DNA of 64,000 nt from Oscillospiraceae bacterium CM (GTDB taxonomy: Bacteria; Bacillota; Clostridia; Oscillospirales; Oscillospiraceae), in the NCBI GenBank assembly GCA_022870705.1, contig CP072107.1, positions 1-64,000 of the forward strand. Direction: 5' to 3'. The notes beneath the pieces were generated by a model. That model had not been told where the DNA came from. It was given only the letters and a program-made list of their open reading frames with translations, and made no database searches. The position numbers and the translations under genes were made by a program. Below, piece by piece: positions 13,671 through 22,116 of this stretch; position 1 is the first letter of the stretch, and each line of letters starts with the position of its first letter.

Positions 13671-13889
13671 TCATTCACTCAGTTGCCGGCTGATTTCATA
13701 CAGACGCGAGGAGTAGCTCGCGTCGTATACCTTGCCATCTATGATCGCAATAAAACCGCCTATGATCTTGTTGTCCTCGACGACTTCAAAGTCCAGCTCA
13801 CTGCCGTACTGCTTCGAAAAGCCGTCCCGGATCGCTTTGACCGTCCCCTCGTCATACGGCGAGGCGATCAACAATACTGGTTTATCCAT
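13671..13889 (-). CDS. atpH: ATP synthase delta subunit, C-terminal domain only
   Basis: 72 residues, against about 180 for a normal delta/OSCP. The chain matches only the C-terminal part of the family: a strand (PVLLIASPYDEG), a helix, then DFEVVEDNKIIGGFIAIIDG and KVYDASYSSRLYEISRQL, equivalent to the usual (D/E)xxxIGGxxxxxxxxxxDxSxxxxLxxL block. The six-helix N-terminal domain that caps the alpha subunits is absent. atpF ends two bases before this gene's ATG, which has its own GAGGT site, so no lost piece or frameshift remnant fits between them. It should still bind subunit b; how it grips F1 is unclear. Confidence 0.85.
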   Translation of the reverse strand: MDKPVLLIASPYDEGTVKAIRDGFSKQYGSELDFEVVEDNKIIGGFIAIIDGKVYDASYSSRLYEISRQLSE

Positions 13890-13891
13890 GA

Positions 13892-14371
13892 CTACCTCAT
13901 CTCACGGAAAAAGTCTTCCGCGACGGCCTTGTTATCGACTGCGCTCACCTCACGCTTTAAAATGCGCGCGGCGATTTCCGTCGCCAAAAGCGCCACCTCC
14001 GTGCGCGCCTCCGCGATCGCCTGGGCCTTCTCGGCGGCGATCCGCTCGTGCGCGTCGGTCATCAGGCGCTCAGCCTGCCCGCGGGCGTCCTTGACGATCT
14101 CCTGGGCTTCCTGTGACGCCTTGACCTGGCTGTGTCGAATGATTTCCCGGCCTTCTTCCTCATACGTCTCGATATGATGCTCATACGAGGCCTTCATCTC
14201 GAGCGCTTCGTTCTGCTTCGTCTCGGCGTCCTTCAGCTGGGCTTCCACCTTCGCCGACCGTGCCGCCAGAAACGCGCTGACGGGCTTGAACAAAATCACC
14301 CGCAGCAGAATGAACAATATGAGGACGTTGATGATGTGTATCAGGATGTCAGAAGGATGCAGACCTTCCAT
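13892..14371 (-). CDS. atpF: ATP synthase F0 b subunit
   Basis: 159 residues. It has one N-terminal membrane helix (ILIHIINVLILFILLRVILF) followed by a long amphipathic, charged helix that forms the peripheral stalk dimer. The length is normal, so it has not absorbed the missing delta N-terminal domain. It lies in the standard order after atpE and before the short delta gene. Confidence 0.94.
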   Translation of the reverse strand: MEGLHPSDILIHIINVLILFILLRVILFKPVSAFLAARSAKVEAQLKDAETKQNEALEMKASYEHHIETYEEEGREIIRHSQVKASQEAQEIVKDARGQAERLMTDAHERIAAEKAQAIAEARTEVALLATEIAARILKREVSAVDNKAVAEDFFREMR

Positions 14372-14392
14372 CCGTCAATACCTCACTTTGAT

Positions 14393-14614
14393 TTATTTGA
14401 GCGAAAAGAGCATGATGAGCGCTGTGACAAAGCCGTAGATCGCCGTCGACTCTGTGATCGCCAGACCAAGAAGCAGAAGGCCGTTGATCTTGCCCGAGGC
14501 CTCCGGCTGACGCGCCACCGCTTCAACAGCCTTGCCCGTGGCAATGCCCATTCCGAGACCTGCAAGCGCCGCGGCAAACAGGCACAGTCCTACACCGATT
14601 GGTAAATAACTCAT
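14393..14614 (-). CDS. atpE: ATP synthase F0 c subunit
   Basis: 73-residue hairpin of two membrane helices joined by the polar loop ARQPEASGK, which contacts epsilon and gamma. The ion-carrying carboxylate is Glu55 in the second helix, within ITESTAIYG. Ser56, Thr57 and Tyr60 match positions used by Na+-translocating c-rings. The Gln that completes a classical Na+ site in the first helix (Gln32 in Ilyobacter) aligns with Met22 here, so ion choice cannot be read directly. An AGGAGG site precedes the ATG. Confidence 0.95.
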   Translation of the reverse strand: MSYLPIGVGLCLFAAALAGLGMGIATGKAVEAVARQPEASGKINGLLLLGLAITESTAIYGFVTALIMLFSLK

Positions 14615-14626
14615 TTTTTTATCCTC

Positions 14627-15514
14627 CTATTCTGTTGCTTCATTTATGAATGTTAATGTCAATGTGACAAAAATGAAGGCCTGGATTAACGGGTGAAACA
14701 CGTTGAAGTAAAGCCCCGCCACGCTGGGTATCCCCAACGCGTAGCCGCCGAGCGCCGAGTACAAAAGATCCATAACGACAAGGCCGCCCAGCATGTTGCC
14801 GAACAGTCGGCTCGCCAGTGAGACCGGTACCGCAAGGTCCGTTACAATCCGGATCGGGAAAACCACCGGCGTCGGTGACGCCAGCGATTTGATGCGCCCG
14901 CCCACGCCCTTGACCTTGATGCCGTAGTAGTTGATGATAAAAAACGTCAATATCGCCAGTGCGCCCGTCAGCGTGATGTCCGACGACGGCGTCCGAACGC
15001 CAAATGGCTCGGCGCATGCGCACCCAACCAGAAAGATCGCTACCGTGAAAATGTAGCTGGCCATAAATTCGCCCACGCCGTGCGCCGAGCTCTTCGTATA
15101 GCTCGTGACCGTCTCGATCATGAGTTCCAGAACGTTCTGCGCCCCGCGCGGCGTGTCCTTCAGCCGGGTGAGTACGAAAACGCGCAGTAAAATGGCAATG
15201 ACCACAAGCACCGCGATGATCACCCACGACGTCACAACGGTTGACGAGACACTGTGGCCAAATAGCTCGACGCGCTCCGGCGCAATTGCCACCTCGAGCG
15301 GCTTCGCCTCCTGCGGGCCGAAAACCAGTTCAATCAGCTTCGTCAGCAGTAAGTAGCCGCCAATCACCGTCACAAGCGTCGCCAGCGTCCTGTTCCGCTT
15401 CTGCCCCTTCGTCGGCTTCTCCGCGCCCGCAATCACGGCCACCACCCGCCGACGCCATACGTACCCGCCTACAAGGGCTAATATGGAGATTATTATCGTA
15501 TAGTTGTCACTCAT
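14627..15514 (-). CDS. atpB: ATP synthase F0 a subunit, with long N-terminal extension
   Basis: 295 residues. The C-terminal two thirds is the standard proton/sodium half-channel protein, with the essential Arg236 in SLASRLFGNM and the final FxHPLIQAFIFVTLTLTFI helix. About 80 residues precede it, holding two extra hydrophobic segments (about 5-20 and 42-65) separated by a basic stretch. The start has an AAAGGGAA site, overlaps the upstream small membrane gene by eight bases and looks genuine. Confidence 0.93.
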   Translation of the reverse strand: MSDNYTIIISILALVGGYVWRRRVVAVIAGAEKPTKGQKRNRTLATLVTVIGGYLLLTKLIELVFGPQEAKPLEVAIAPERVELFGHSVSSTVVTSWVIIAVLVVIAILLRVFVLTRLKDTPRGAQNVLELMIETVTSYTKSSAHGVGEFMASYIFTVAIFLVGCACAEPFGVRTPSSDITLTGALAILTFFIINYYGIKVKGVGGRIKSLASPTPVVFPIRIVTDLAVPVSLASRLFGNMLGGLVVMDLLYSALGGYALGIPSVAGLYFNVFHPLIQAFIFVTLTLTFINEATE

Positions 15515-15782
15515 TGTTTCCCTTTCGTCCTCTCATATAGATTACGAATTTAACGACAGCCCCGACAAGTAAAATCCCGCTCATGCCGATGGCGGCCCAG
15601 ATAAGATCCTGCCGTCTGAAAACGGCCACACCGAGAAGGACGATCATCGGCATAAAAAACTGAAGGGCTCCGAACATCAGCGCCTTGCCATGCATAATGC
15701 CTTTCGAGATAAATGTGCTAAACTGCATGAGCATATATAATTGGATAGACCCGGCAATGATACCGACGAGAAGACCAATCAT
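15507..15782 (-). CDS. Small membrane protein at head of ATP synthase operon (AtpI-like)
   Basis: 91 residues from the ATG at 15782, which has AAAGGTG seven bases upstream. A TTG at 15836 would add residues but overlaps the likely promoter. Four hydrophobic segments fill most of the chain. Position directly before atpB is that of subunit I (AtpI), an assembly factor for the c-ring or a Mg2+/Ca2+ import helper. The sequence itself is too diverged for me to confirm the family, so the name rests on context and topology. Confidence 0.6.
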   Translation of the reverse strand: MIGLLVGIIAGSIQLYMLMQFSTFISKGIMHGKALMFGALQFFMPMIVLLGVAVFRRQDLIWAAIGMSGILLVGAVVKFVIYMRGRKGNNE

Positions 15783-15809
15783 CGCGACACACCTTTCTAT
15801 GGCAGTAAC

Positions 15810-15836
15810 AGTATACCTCGGCGTAAAAAAAATCAA
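15810..15836 (-). promoter_or_regulatory. Candidate promoter of the ATP synthase operon
   Basis: On the minus strand, TTGATT (15836-15831) and TATACT (15815-15810) are separated by 15 bases, about 28 bases ahead of the chosen ATG at 15782. The -10 is near consensus; the spacer is short. Confidence 0.4.
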
Positions 15837-16170
15837 CGGCTAAACGTTATAAGAAATAATGCACAGGACGGCGCGTTTCTGTTCATTATCATGCCACCGA
15901 GCAGCATAATAAAACAAAGGTGGCTGGTTCTCTGAAAAAAACATTACACACAGGGTATATCGTTAATAATTTAACTGTCAACAGCAGTTTGTATAAAAAG
16001 TATGATATTATGATACAAAATCACAATATCTTGCAAAGAATCAAAGTGTTTTTCAACAAGCACGCAAAGAATCATTCTTCAATTCGTAGATCGTTGGTAA
16101 GATGAATTGTTTTTACAGAACGTGATATACTGGCACTATAAAGGATCAAAGCAAACAAAAGGGCGTTTTT
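15837..16170 (+). promoter_or_regulatory. Divergent intergenic region with direct repeats and an extended -10
   Basis: 334 bp without a credible gene between the divergent atp operon and the YyaL gene. It holds an 11-bp direct repeat (GCAAAGAATCA at 16033-16043 and 16064-16074), 31 bp apart, about three helical turns. An extended -10 promoter element, TGATATACT, is at 16123-16131, about 40 bases before the start codon. No convincing -35 is present, which fits an activator-dependent or extended -10 promoter. Confidence 0.45.
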
Positions 16171-18222
16171 ATGTCAGAAAGAAACCATATAAACAAACTC
16201 ATTAACGAAAAATCACCCTATCTGCTTCAGCACGCGCGCAACCCCGTGGACTGGTACCCATGGGGGGACGCGGCGTTTAAAAAAGCACGACAGGAGGACA
16301 AGCCGATTTTTCTATCGATTGGCTATTCCACCTGTCACTGGTGCCATGTTATGGAGCGCGAATCGTTTGAGGACGACGAGGTGGCGGCGATATTAAACGA
16401 CGCATTCGTCGCCGTCAAGGTTGACAGGGAGGAGCGCCCCGACATCGATGCCGTTTACATGACGGTTTGCCAGGCGCTCACCGGGCAGGGCGGCTGGCCG
16501 ATGACCGTTTTGTTGACGCCAGAGAAAAAACCCTTCTTTGCCGGAACGTATTTTCCGAAGGAGAGCCGCTTTGGAATGAACGGCCTTGTTGAAATTCTTT
16601 TGACGGTGAAAGACCTTTGGAAAAATAAACGCGAACAACTCGAGCGGATGGGTACGGAGATTCAAAAAAATATCACAGGTGGTAAACAGAGAAAAGCGGG
16701 GGAGCTGACGCGACGTGCGATTACGAATGCCTTTGAAATGTTCCGTGCCAGCTTTGACGGTGCTTTCGGCGGCTTCGGCCACGCGCCTAAATTCCCAACG
16801 CCGCATAACCTTTTGTTTTTACTGCGGTATGCCGTTCTGGAGGGGAATCAGAATGCGCTTGATATGGTTGAAATGACGCTCCGGCAGATGTATCGCGGCG
16901 GCATTTTTGACCATATCGGCTATGGGTTTTCGCGCTATTCGACCGACAACAAATGGCTTGTCCCCCATTTTGAAAAAATGCTGTATGACAACGCCCTCTT
17001 AACGCTGGCGTACTTGGAAGCATATCAGGTGACACATAAGAAATTTTACCGCAGCGTTGCCGATAAGATTCTGTTATATGTCCAAAGGGAATTGGCGGCA
17101 CCGGGCGGGGGATTCTACAGTGCGCAGGACGCTGACAGCGACGGCGCGGAAGGGCGCTACTACGTCCTCACACCCGACGATGTCCTCACTGTTCTCGGAC
17201 ATGACGACGGCGACTATTTTTGCAGCTATTTCGACATCACGGAAAATGGAAACTTTGAGCATGCCAGTATCGCGAATCTGATCGAAAATGAAGCTTACGA
17301 CAAACCGGATGATCGGATTGACGCCCTCCTTCCCGCGCTGCGGTCATTCCGCTTGAGCAGAACAACGCTTTTTAAAGATGATAAAATCCTTACATCGTGG
17401 AACGCGTTGATGATTGCGGCGTTTGCCAAGGCGTATCAAGTGACGGGAAACGCATCCTATCGCGAATCGGCCGAATCGGCGGCTACGTTTATCATAGAAA
17501 AGCTGACAACTACGGACGGGCATCTTATGGTGCGCTATCGTGACAACGATGCCGCCGGAACGGGGTTTTTAGACGACTATGCGTTTTTCGCTTTCGCATT
17601 GCTAATGCTGTATGATGCGACGTTTGACGTGACGCATCTTGAAGAGGCTGTGAAAACGGCGGAAATGATGTGTGGCTTGTTTGAAGACACGGCTGAAGGT
17701 GGGTTCTTCCTTTACGGGGACGACGCGGAAGAACTGATCCTGCGGCCGAAGGAGACGTTTGACGGGGCAATCCCCTCCGGCAACGCCGTTGCGGCATATG
17801 TCCTGTATCGGCTTGCCGCCCTGACGGGTGAACCGGCATGGCAGGCGCGCGCTGACCGGCAGGCGGCTTTTTTAGCCGCATCGATACAGGAGTACCCGCT
17901 TGGACACAGCTTTGGTCTCATGGCTGCGATTTTAGCACTGTATCCGACGATGGAAGTGATCTGCACAATGAGCGCGCCGGACGACGCAGAGCAGCTAAGA
18001 GAAGCACTGGCCGACGCTTTTGTGCCAAACACGACACTGCTCGTCAAAACGCCGGAGAACGCCGGACGTATAAATGCAATCGTGCCGTCTGTCAAAGATT
18101 ATCCGTTAAGAGACGAAACCCTTTTCTATGTCTGTCAAAACAAAAGCTGCCAAGCACCGTTTGCGGGTGTCGCCACACTGCGAAAACGACTAACGGAAAA
18201 TGCAAAGTCGGTTGAGAAATAA
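16171..18222 (+). CDS. YyaL/SSP411-like protein (DUF255 thioredoxin-like domain plus glycan-hydrolase-like toroid)
   Basis: 683 residues, full length for the YyaL family. The N-terminal thioredoxin-like domain starts [21 protein letters not shown] and carries the redox-type motif CHWCH near residue 55. From about residue 180 an (alpha/alpha)6 barrel resembles N-acylglucosamine 2-epimerase folds ([33 protein letters not shown]). The substrate is not established for the family. It stands alone between a divergent control region and a strong terminator. Confidence 0.9.
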   Translation: MSERNHINKLINEKSPYLLQHARNPVDWYPWGDAAFKKARQEDKPIFLSIGYSTCHWCHVMERESFEDDEVAAILNDAFVAVKVDREERPDIDAVYMTVCQALTGQGGWPMTVLLTPEKKPFFAGTYFPKESRFGMNGLVEILLTVKDLWKNKREQLERMGTEIQKNITGGKQRKAGELTRRAITNAFEMFRASFDGAFGGFGHAPKFPTPHNLLFLLRYAVLEGNQNALDMVEMTLRQMYRGGIFDHIGYGFSRYSTDNKWLVPHFEKMLYDNALLTLAYLEAYQVTHKKFYRSVADKILLYVQRELAAPGGGFYSAQDADSDGAEGRYYVLTPDDVLTVLGHDDGDYFCSYFDITENGNFEHASIANLIENEAYDKPDDRIDALLPALRSFRLSRTTLFKDDKILTSWNALMIAAFAKAYQVTGNASYRESAESAATFIIEKLTTTDGHLMVRYRDNDAAGTGFLDDYAFFAFALLMLYDATFDVTHLEEAVKTAEMMCGLFEDTAEGGFFLYGDDAEELILRPKETFDGAIPSGNAVAAYVLYRLAALTGEPAWQARADRQAAFLAASIQEYPLGHSFGLMAAILALYPTMEVICTMSAPDDAEQLREALADAFVPNTTLLVKTPENAGRINAIVPSVKDYPLRDETLFYVCQNKSCQAPFAGVATLRKRLTENAKSVEK

Positions 18223-18260
18223 AAGAGGGTGCCGCACCAGGCGGCACCCTCTTTCTTTTT
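18222..18260. terminator. Rho-independent terminator after YyaL gene
   Basis: Stem GAGGGTGCCGC / GCGGCACCCTC (18225-18235, 18241-18251), extended by A-T pairs and followed by a T-rich run, between convergent genes. It can serve both strands. Confidence 0.88.
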
Positions 18261-18268
18261 AAGCGCGC

Positions 18269-19045
18269 TTACTCAAGATTGAGTTTGCGCTGTAGCATAT
18301 AGCGCGTGAGGAAGTAGAAGATCGCACCGGGGATTGTAATGGCGAGGAAATAAGCCCCCAAGGCCGTTTGAATTTGCCCAAAGCTGCTCATGTGCTCGAT
18401 AAGGGCACAGATATCAACGAAACGGAATAATTCCACCCCGATTGCGGCAACGACTTGTAAAAGAGTCGTTATAACAATATACATGAGAAAGGCAAACCCA
18501 ATACGGTGCTTGTTGACGAGAAGGCTGAGCGCTAGGCAAGTATAGACGAGAAGGATGCCGCAAAGCAGCGTTTCAGCCATCAGAACAATGCTCTCAACCA
18601 TACAGAGGATGGCTTGGAACCCGAATTCTTTGATGCCGAGGATTATGCTTATTATAGCGTCCTGAATATACTGCAGCGTTCTGCTGTCGGCGGTCATTAA
18701 AAGGATAGCCAGCATCACGGCGACGAAGCTGACAACCGTCCAGACAGCTGCAACAATCAGCTTGCTCCAAATGAGGCCATCCGCTGTGACCGGCAGCGTA
18801 AACATGAGGTAGCCTTCGCTTTTTAAAAGGTTGCGATAAAAACGCTGGATTGTGAGAACAAGCGCAACAACGCAGACGGCACCGATCATAAAGGAGGACA
18901 TCGTCGTCCCAATGATCATTGGGACTTTAAAATTCAGCTCGATGAAAACCCTGTTGATCAAGGCGACGATGAGCAGCGCGCCGAACAGCGGCAGAAAAAT
19001 GCGCCCCGTTGCTTTAAATTCGTATTTCATCAGTTTGCCTAACAT
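18269..19045 (-). CDS. ABC transporter permease of a GntR-controlled exporter
   Basis: 258 residues with about six hydrophobic segments, starting with a short basic cytoplasmic tail (MLGKLMKYEFKATGR) typical of ABC-2-like permeases. It overlaps the ATPase gene by seven bases and must be its membrane partner. The set GntR(YtrA type)-ATPase-permease resembles the B. subtilis ytr exporter, which responds to cell-wall antibiotics. The substrate here is unknown. Confidence 0.75.
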   Translation of the reverse strand: MLGKLMKYEFKATGRIFLPLFGALLIVALINRVFIELNFKVPMIIGTTMSSFMIGAVCVVALVLTIQRFYRNLLKSEGYLMFTLPVTADGLIWSKLIVAAVWTVVSFVAVMLAILLMTADSRTLQYIQDAIISIILGIKEFGFQAILCMVESIVLMAETLLCGILLVYTCLALSLLVNKHRIGFAFLMYIVITTLLQVVAAIGVELFRFVDICALIEHMSSFGQIQTALGAYFLAITIPGAIFYFLTRYMLQRKLNLE

Positions 19046-19743
19046 CTGAATACCTCCCTGAACAGCGCGTCGACCGAAACGCCTTTTTCCGCCCGAATGG
19101 CGTCAACGGATGACGTTAGCACAACTTCGCCGTCCTTCAGAAAAATGACATCGTCAAGCACCCGCTCAATGTCCGAAATAAGATGTGTTGAGATAATAAC
19201 CGACGCTTCTGGGTTGTAGTTTTTGATGATGGTGTTCAGAATATAGTCGCGAGCTGCCGGGTCAACGCCGCCGATTGGCTCGTCAAGCAGGTACAGCTGC
19301 GCTTGGCGCGACATGACAAGGATAAGCTGAACCTTCTCCTTTGTCCCTTTTGACAGGGTTTTCAGGCGATCGCCTTCGTCGATGTGGAGACTTTTTAACA
19401 TGTCAAGCGCTTTGGCATGGTCAAAATCCGCGTAGAAGTCGGCGAAAAAGGCGATCATGTCCCGCACGCGCATCCAGTCGTTTAAGTATGTTTGCTCCGG
19501 AAGGTACGAGACAAGGGATTTTGTTTTAATGCCGGGGGCAGCACCGCCAATGAGAAGGTTCCCGCCTGATGGTGTCAGCAAATTATTGCAAAGCTTAATA
19601 AGCGTTGTCTTTCCGCTGCCGTTCGGGCCGAGGAGGCCGACAATCCGCCCCTGTTCGACAGTGAGATTGACGTTGCTGAGAGCCTTTTTGCGGCCGTAGG
19701 CTTTTGATAAACCGAGACACTCCAAAATGGGCATTTCTTTCAC
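19039..19743 (-). CDS. ABC transporter ATP-binding protein (YtrB-like)
   Basis: 234 residues with a complete nucleotide-binding domain: Walker A GPNGSGKTT near residue 38, a signature region reading LSKGTKEKVQ, Walker B LYLLDEPIGGVD and the H-loop ISTH. The signature replaces the usual LSGG with LSKG, common in this exporter subfamily. The start codon overlaps the regulator's stop (ATGA), so the three genes form a coupled operon. Confidence 0.9.
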   Translation of the reverse strand: MKEMPILECLGLSKAYGRKKALSNVNLTVEQGRIVGLLGPNGSGKTTLIKLCNNLLTPSGGNLLIGGAAPGIKTKSLVSYLPEQTYLNDWMRVRDMIAFFADFYADFDHAKALDMLKSLHIDEGDRLKTLSKGTKEKVQLILVMSRQAQLYLLDEPIGGVDPAARDYILNTIIKNYNPEASVIISTHLISDIERVLDDVIFLKDGEVVLTSSVDAIRAEKGVSVDALFREVFRC

Positions 19744-20102
19744 TCCTTCGCCTTTTTATTAATAAGCGCGAGCGTTTCCGCCCTCGTATAGCCGAGCGCC
19801 GCCATTTTTTTCAGGAAAAGCTCAAGCTGCTCGCTTGCCAGAGCCTCTTTCGCCTGTGCTATCATCTTTTCATCCTCCGTTACAAATCTGCCGCTTGTTC
19901 GCTGCGCGTAGACGATACCGTCCCGCTCAAGCTCCGACAGGGCTTTCTGCAGCGTGTTTGGGTTAACCGAAGCCTCAGCCGCCATATCTCGTACGGGCGG
20001 AAGGCGCGACCCCGCCGGATACGAGCCGGATACGATCTGCAGCAGGATTTGCTCTTTGAGCTGCAAATAGATTGGCCGATCACTTTCAAAATGCCAGTTC
20101 AT
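19740..20102 (-). CDS. GntR-family transcriptional regulator, YtrA subfamily
   Basis: 120 residues. It has an N-terminal winged helix (PIYLQLKEQILLQIVSGSY, then LPPVRDMAAEASVNPNTLQKAL) and a short helical dimerisation tail of about 40 residues, the hallmark of the YtrA group. It is the first gene of the exporter operon and almost surely binds the palindrome over its own promoter. YtrA-type repressors usually respond to the substrate or to envelope stress. No ligand pocket is evident because the tail is too short for an effector domain. Confidence 0.9.
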   Translation of the reverse strand: MNWHFESDRPIYLQLKEQILLQIVSGSYPAGSRLPPVRDMAAEASVNPNTLQKALSELERDGIVYAQRTSGRFVTEDEKMIAQAKEALASEQLELFLKKMAALGYTRAETLALINKKAKE

Positions 20103-20114
20103 TGAATCACCGCC

Positions 20115-20170
20115 TGTATTATTGTGTTAGTAGACTAATACAATAATACACCATTCGGCGTACTTGTCAA
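20115..20170 (-). promoter_or_regulatory. Promoter and 36-bp palindromic operator of the GntR-ABC operon
   Basis: On the minus strand TTGACA (20170-20165), a 16-base spacer and TATTAT (20148-20143) form a near-consensus promoter. The -10 lies inside a 36-bp palindrome at 20115-20150, with outer arms TGTATTATTG / CAATAATACA and inner TTAGT / ACTAA. Only one pair of positions besides the centre breaks the symmetry. This is the expected site for the GntR repressor encoded directly downstream. Confidence 0.85.
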
Positions 20171-20255
20171 GAGTGATATAAAAATTTTTTAAAAAACTAT
20201 AAATCGCCGGACAATCATGGTAATATCAGGGCATCATAACAAAGGAGGGATTACT

Positions 20256-22040
20256 ATGATTTCTGCGATCAAGCGCCGATTAAGCGGCCTGACCGACTCT
20301 GTAGGGCGATATCCCGTCACGGTTGTATTTCTCATTGCCGCAGCCGTCATGACAGGCCTGATGATCCACGACGGCCGGGACCTCGTCAAAATGACACTGA
20401 CATGCGCCGTCGGCGCGGCAGCACTTGCCGCGGCTCAATCGGCCTACGAGCGATTTTTTATCGGTGCCATATGGCGCACGACGCTTTTTGCCGCCGGACT
20501 TTTAGTAACGGCGCTGTTTTACCTGTCCATCTTCCGGCTGCCGACTGACACAGCTGAAACGGCAGTGCGCGCCGTTGTTTCAATTGCCACGCTGCTGATT
20601 GCTTACATTTGGCTCGGCGTCGTCGGCAGCCGTATCGGGTTTAACGACAGCTTTATGGCGGCCTTCAAAGCTTTGGCGCAGGCCCTGTTTTTCTCGGGCG
20701 TGCTTTTTCTGGGGTGTGCGGCGATTATCGCGGCGGTTGACCTATTGATCCTGCCGGTTCACGAGAACGCTTATCCCTATACGGCTGATTTCGTATTTAT
20801 CGTGTTTTTGCCAATGCTCTTTTTATCGCTTGTGCCCATTTATCCCGGACGGGGCGGTACGACGGAGGATCGTGATACGGCGCGGCAAGCGCTCGTCGAA
20901 AAGCGGACGAGCTGCCCAAGGTTTCTGGAGGTTTTGCTCACCTATATCGTCATACCGCTGGCGGCCGTATTTACCTTCATTCTTGTCATCTATATTTTTA
21001 TGAATATTGGCGGCAAGTTCTGGACGAATGACCTTTTAGAACCGCTGCTGATATCCTATTCGATCACGGTGCTGATCCTCACGCTTCTTGTTGGCAGGCT
21101 AGAAAACAAGTTCGCGACGCTGTTTAAAATGATTTTCCCAAAAGTCCTCGTCCTGATTGCGCTTTTTCAGACGGTTGCCTCCGTTCTTCAGGCGGCCGAC
21201 GCGGGCGTAACCTTTTCGCGATATTTTGTCATCCTGTTCGGGGTGTTTTCCGTCTTTTCAGGAATCGTTCTGAGTGGCTGGCCTGTTTGGAAAAGCGGCG
21301 CGATAGCGGCGTGTTTTCTGGTGCTGGCTACTATTTCAATGGTTCCACCGATTGACGCGTTTACCGTCAGCCGCAACAGCCAAATACAAGTGATGACGGC
21401 GGTGCTGGAGAAAAACGGCATGCTGACAGATGGAAAAATACAGCCCAACGGCAATATTCCGGAGGAGGACAAGGCGCGACTGACGACGGCGCTGCAATAT
21501 CTCGCCTCAACAAACGAAATTACAGCCGTGACATACCTGCCCGCCGGATTCAGCCCATACGACGATGCATCGTTTTATAATGTCTTTGGGTTTCATTTCT
21601 ATGAAATCGACAGGCCGACAGAGCAATATGTCAGCGTCTCGTACGATTTCTCCGACATGATTACTGTTGCCGGATACGACGTCGTCACACAAAACGTGAT
21701 GTCAGCGCCTGCCTTGACGGAAAAAACAGGAGCAACAAATGCCGCCGCATTTGAAGTTAACAGCATAACGTATCGTATGGAAACAAACGGCAGCGAGATG
21801 CAACTGCGGCTTTTGGATTCCAATGGGAAAACGCTTCTTGTCTTCGATGCATCGACAATCCGCGCCCGGTTTGATAAGCTCACGCGTTATGACAACAACC
21901 TCTCGCTTGACGAGGCGACCTTTACGACTGAAAACGACAAAGCTGCGCTGAAGATCGTCATCCAGAACGCCGGTTTTACCCGCGGGCAGGCGGCCAATGA
22001 CTTTTACGCACAGATGCTCGTGTGTATCAACATCAAATAA
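20256..22040 (+). CDS. Polytopic membrane protein, DUF4153-like
   Basis: 594 residues from the ATG at 20256, chosen for its AAAGGAGGG site; an in-frame codon 39 bases upstream lacks one. The N-terminal 370 residues contain about ten hydrophobic segments and the C-terminal 220 residues are soluble and probably outside the membrane. The layout and the opening SVGRYPVTVVFLIAAAVMT resemble DUF4153 proteins of Firmicutes. Function is unknown. It is divergent from the GntR-ABC operon and might share the control region. Confidence 0.65.
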   Translation: MISAIKRRLSGLTDSVGRYPVTVVFLIAAAVMTGLMIHDGRDLVKMTLTCAVGAAALAAAQSAYERFFIGAIWRTTLFAAGLLVTALFYLSIFRLPTDTAETAVRAVVSIATLLIAYIWLGVVGSRIGFNDSFMAAFKALAQALFFSGVLFLGCAAIIAAVDLLILPVHENAYPYTADFVFIVFLPMLFLSLVPIYPGRGGTTEDRDTARQALVEKRTSCPRFLEVLLTYIVIPLAAVFTFILVIYIFMNIGGKFWTNDLLEPLLISYSITVLILTLLVGRLENKFATLFKMIFPKVLVLIALFQTVASVLQAADAGVTFSRYFVILFGVFSVFSGIVLSGWPVWKSGAIAACFLVLATISMVPPIDAFTVSRNSQIQVMTAVLEKNGMLTDGKIQPNGNIPEEDKARLTTALQYLASTNEITAVTYLPAGFSPYDDASFYNVFGFHFYEIDRPTEQYVSVSYDFSDMITVAGYDVVTQNVMSAPALTEKTGATNAAAFEVNSITYRMETNGSEMQLRLLDSNGKTLLVFDASTIRARFDKLTRYDNNLSLDEATFTTENDKAALKIVIQNAGFTRGQAANDFYAQMLVCINIK

Positions 22041-22042
22041 AA

Positions 22043-22066
22043 CGAAGCCGGCTCTAGCCGGCTTCG
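22043..22066 (+). terminator. Hairpin after DUF4153-like gene
   Basis: A perfect 10-bp stem CGAAGCCGGC / GCCGGCTTCG with a four-base loop lies just after the stop. There is no T-run, so it may stabilise the mRNA 3' end, ahead of the true terminator that follows. Confidence 0.5.
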
Positions 22067-22078
22067 CAGACTGTTAAA

Positions 22079-22116
22079 GAACGCGGCAAGCGTGTGCGCG
22101 CTTTCCGCGTTCTTTT
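22079..22116 (+). terminator. Rho-independent terminator before the convergent ATPase gene
   Basis: GAACGCGG pairs with CCGCGTTC around an inner AAGCG/CGCTT-type helix, followed by TTTTT. It abuts the stop of the convergent P-type ATPase gene. Confidence 0.75.
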
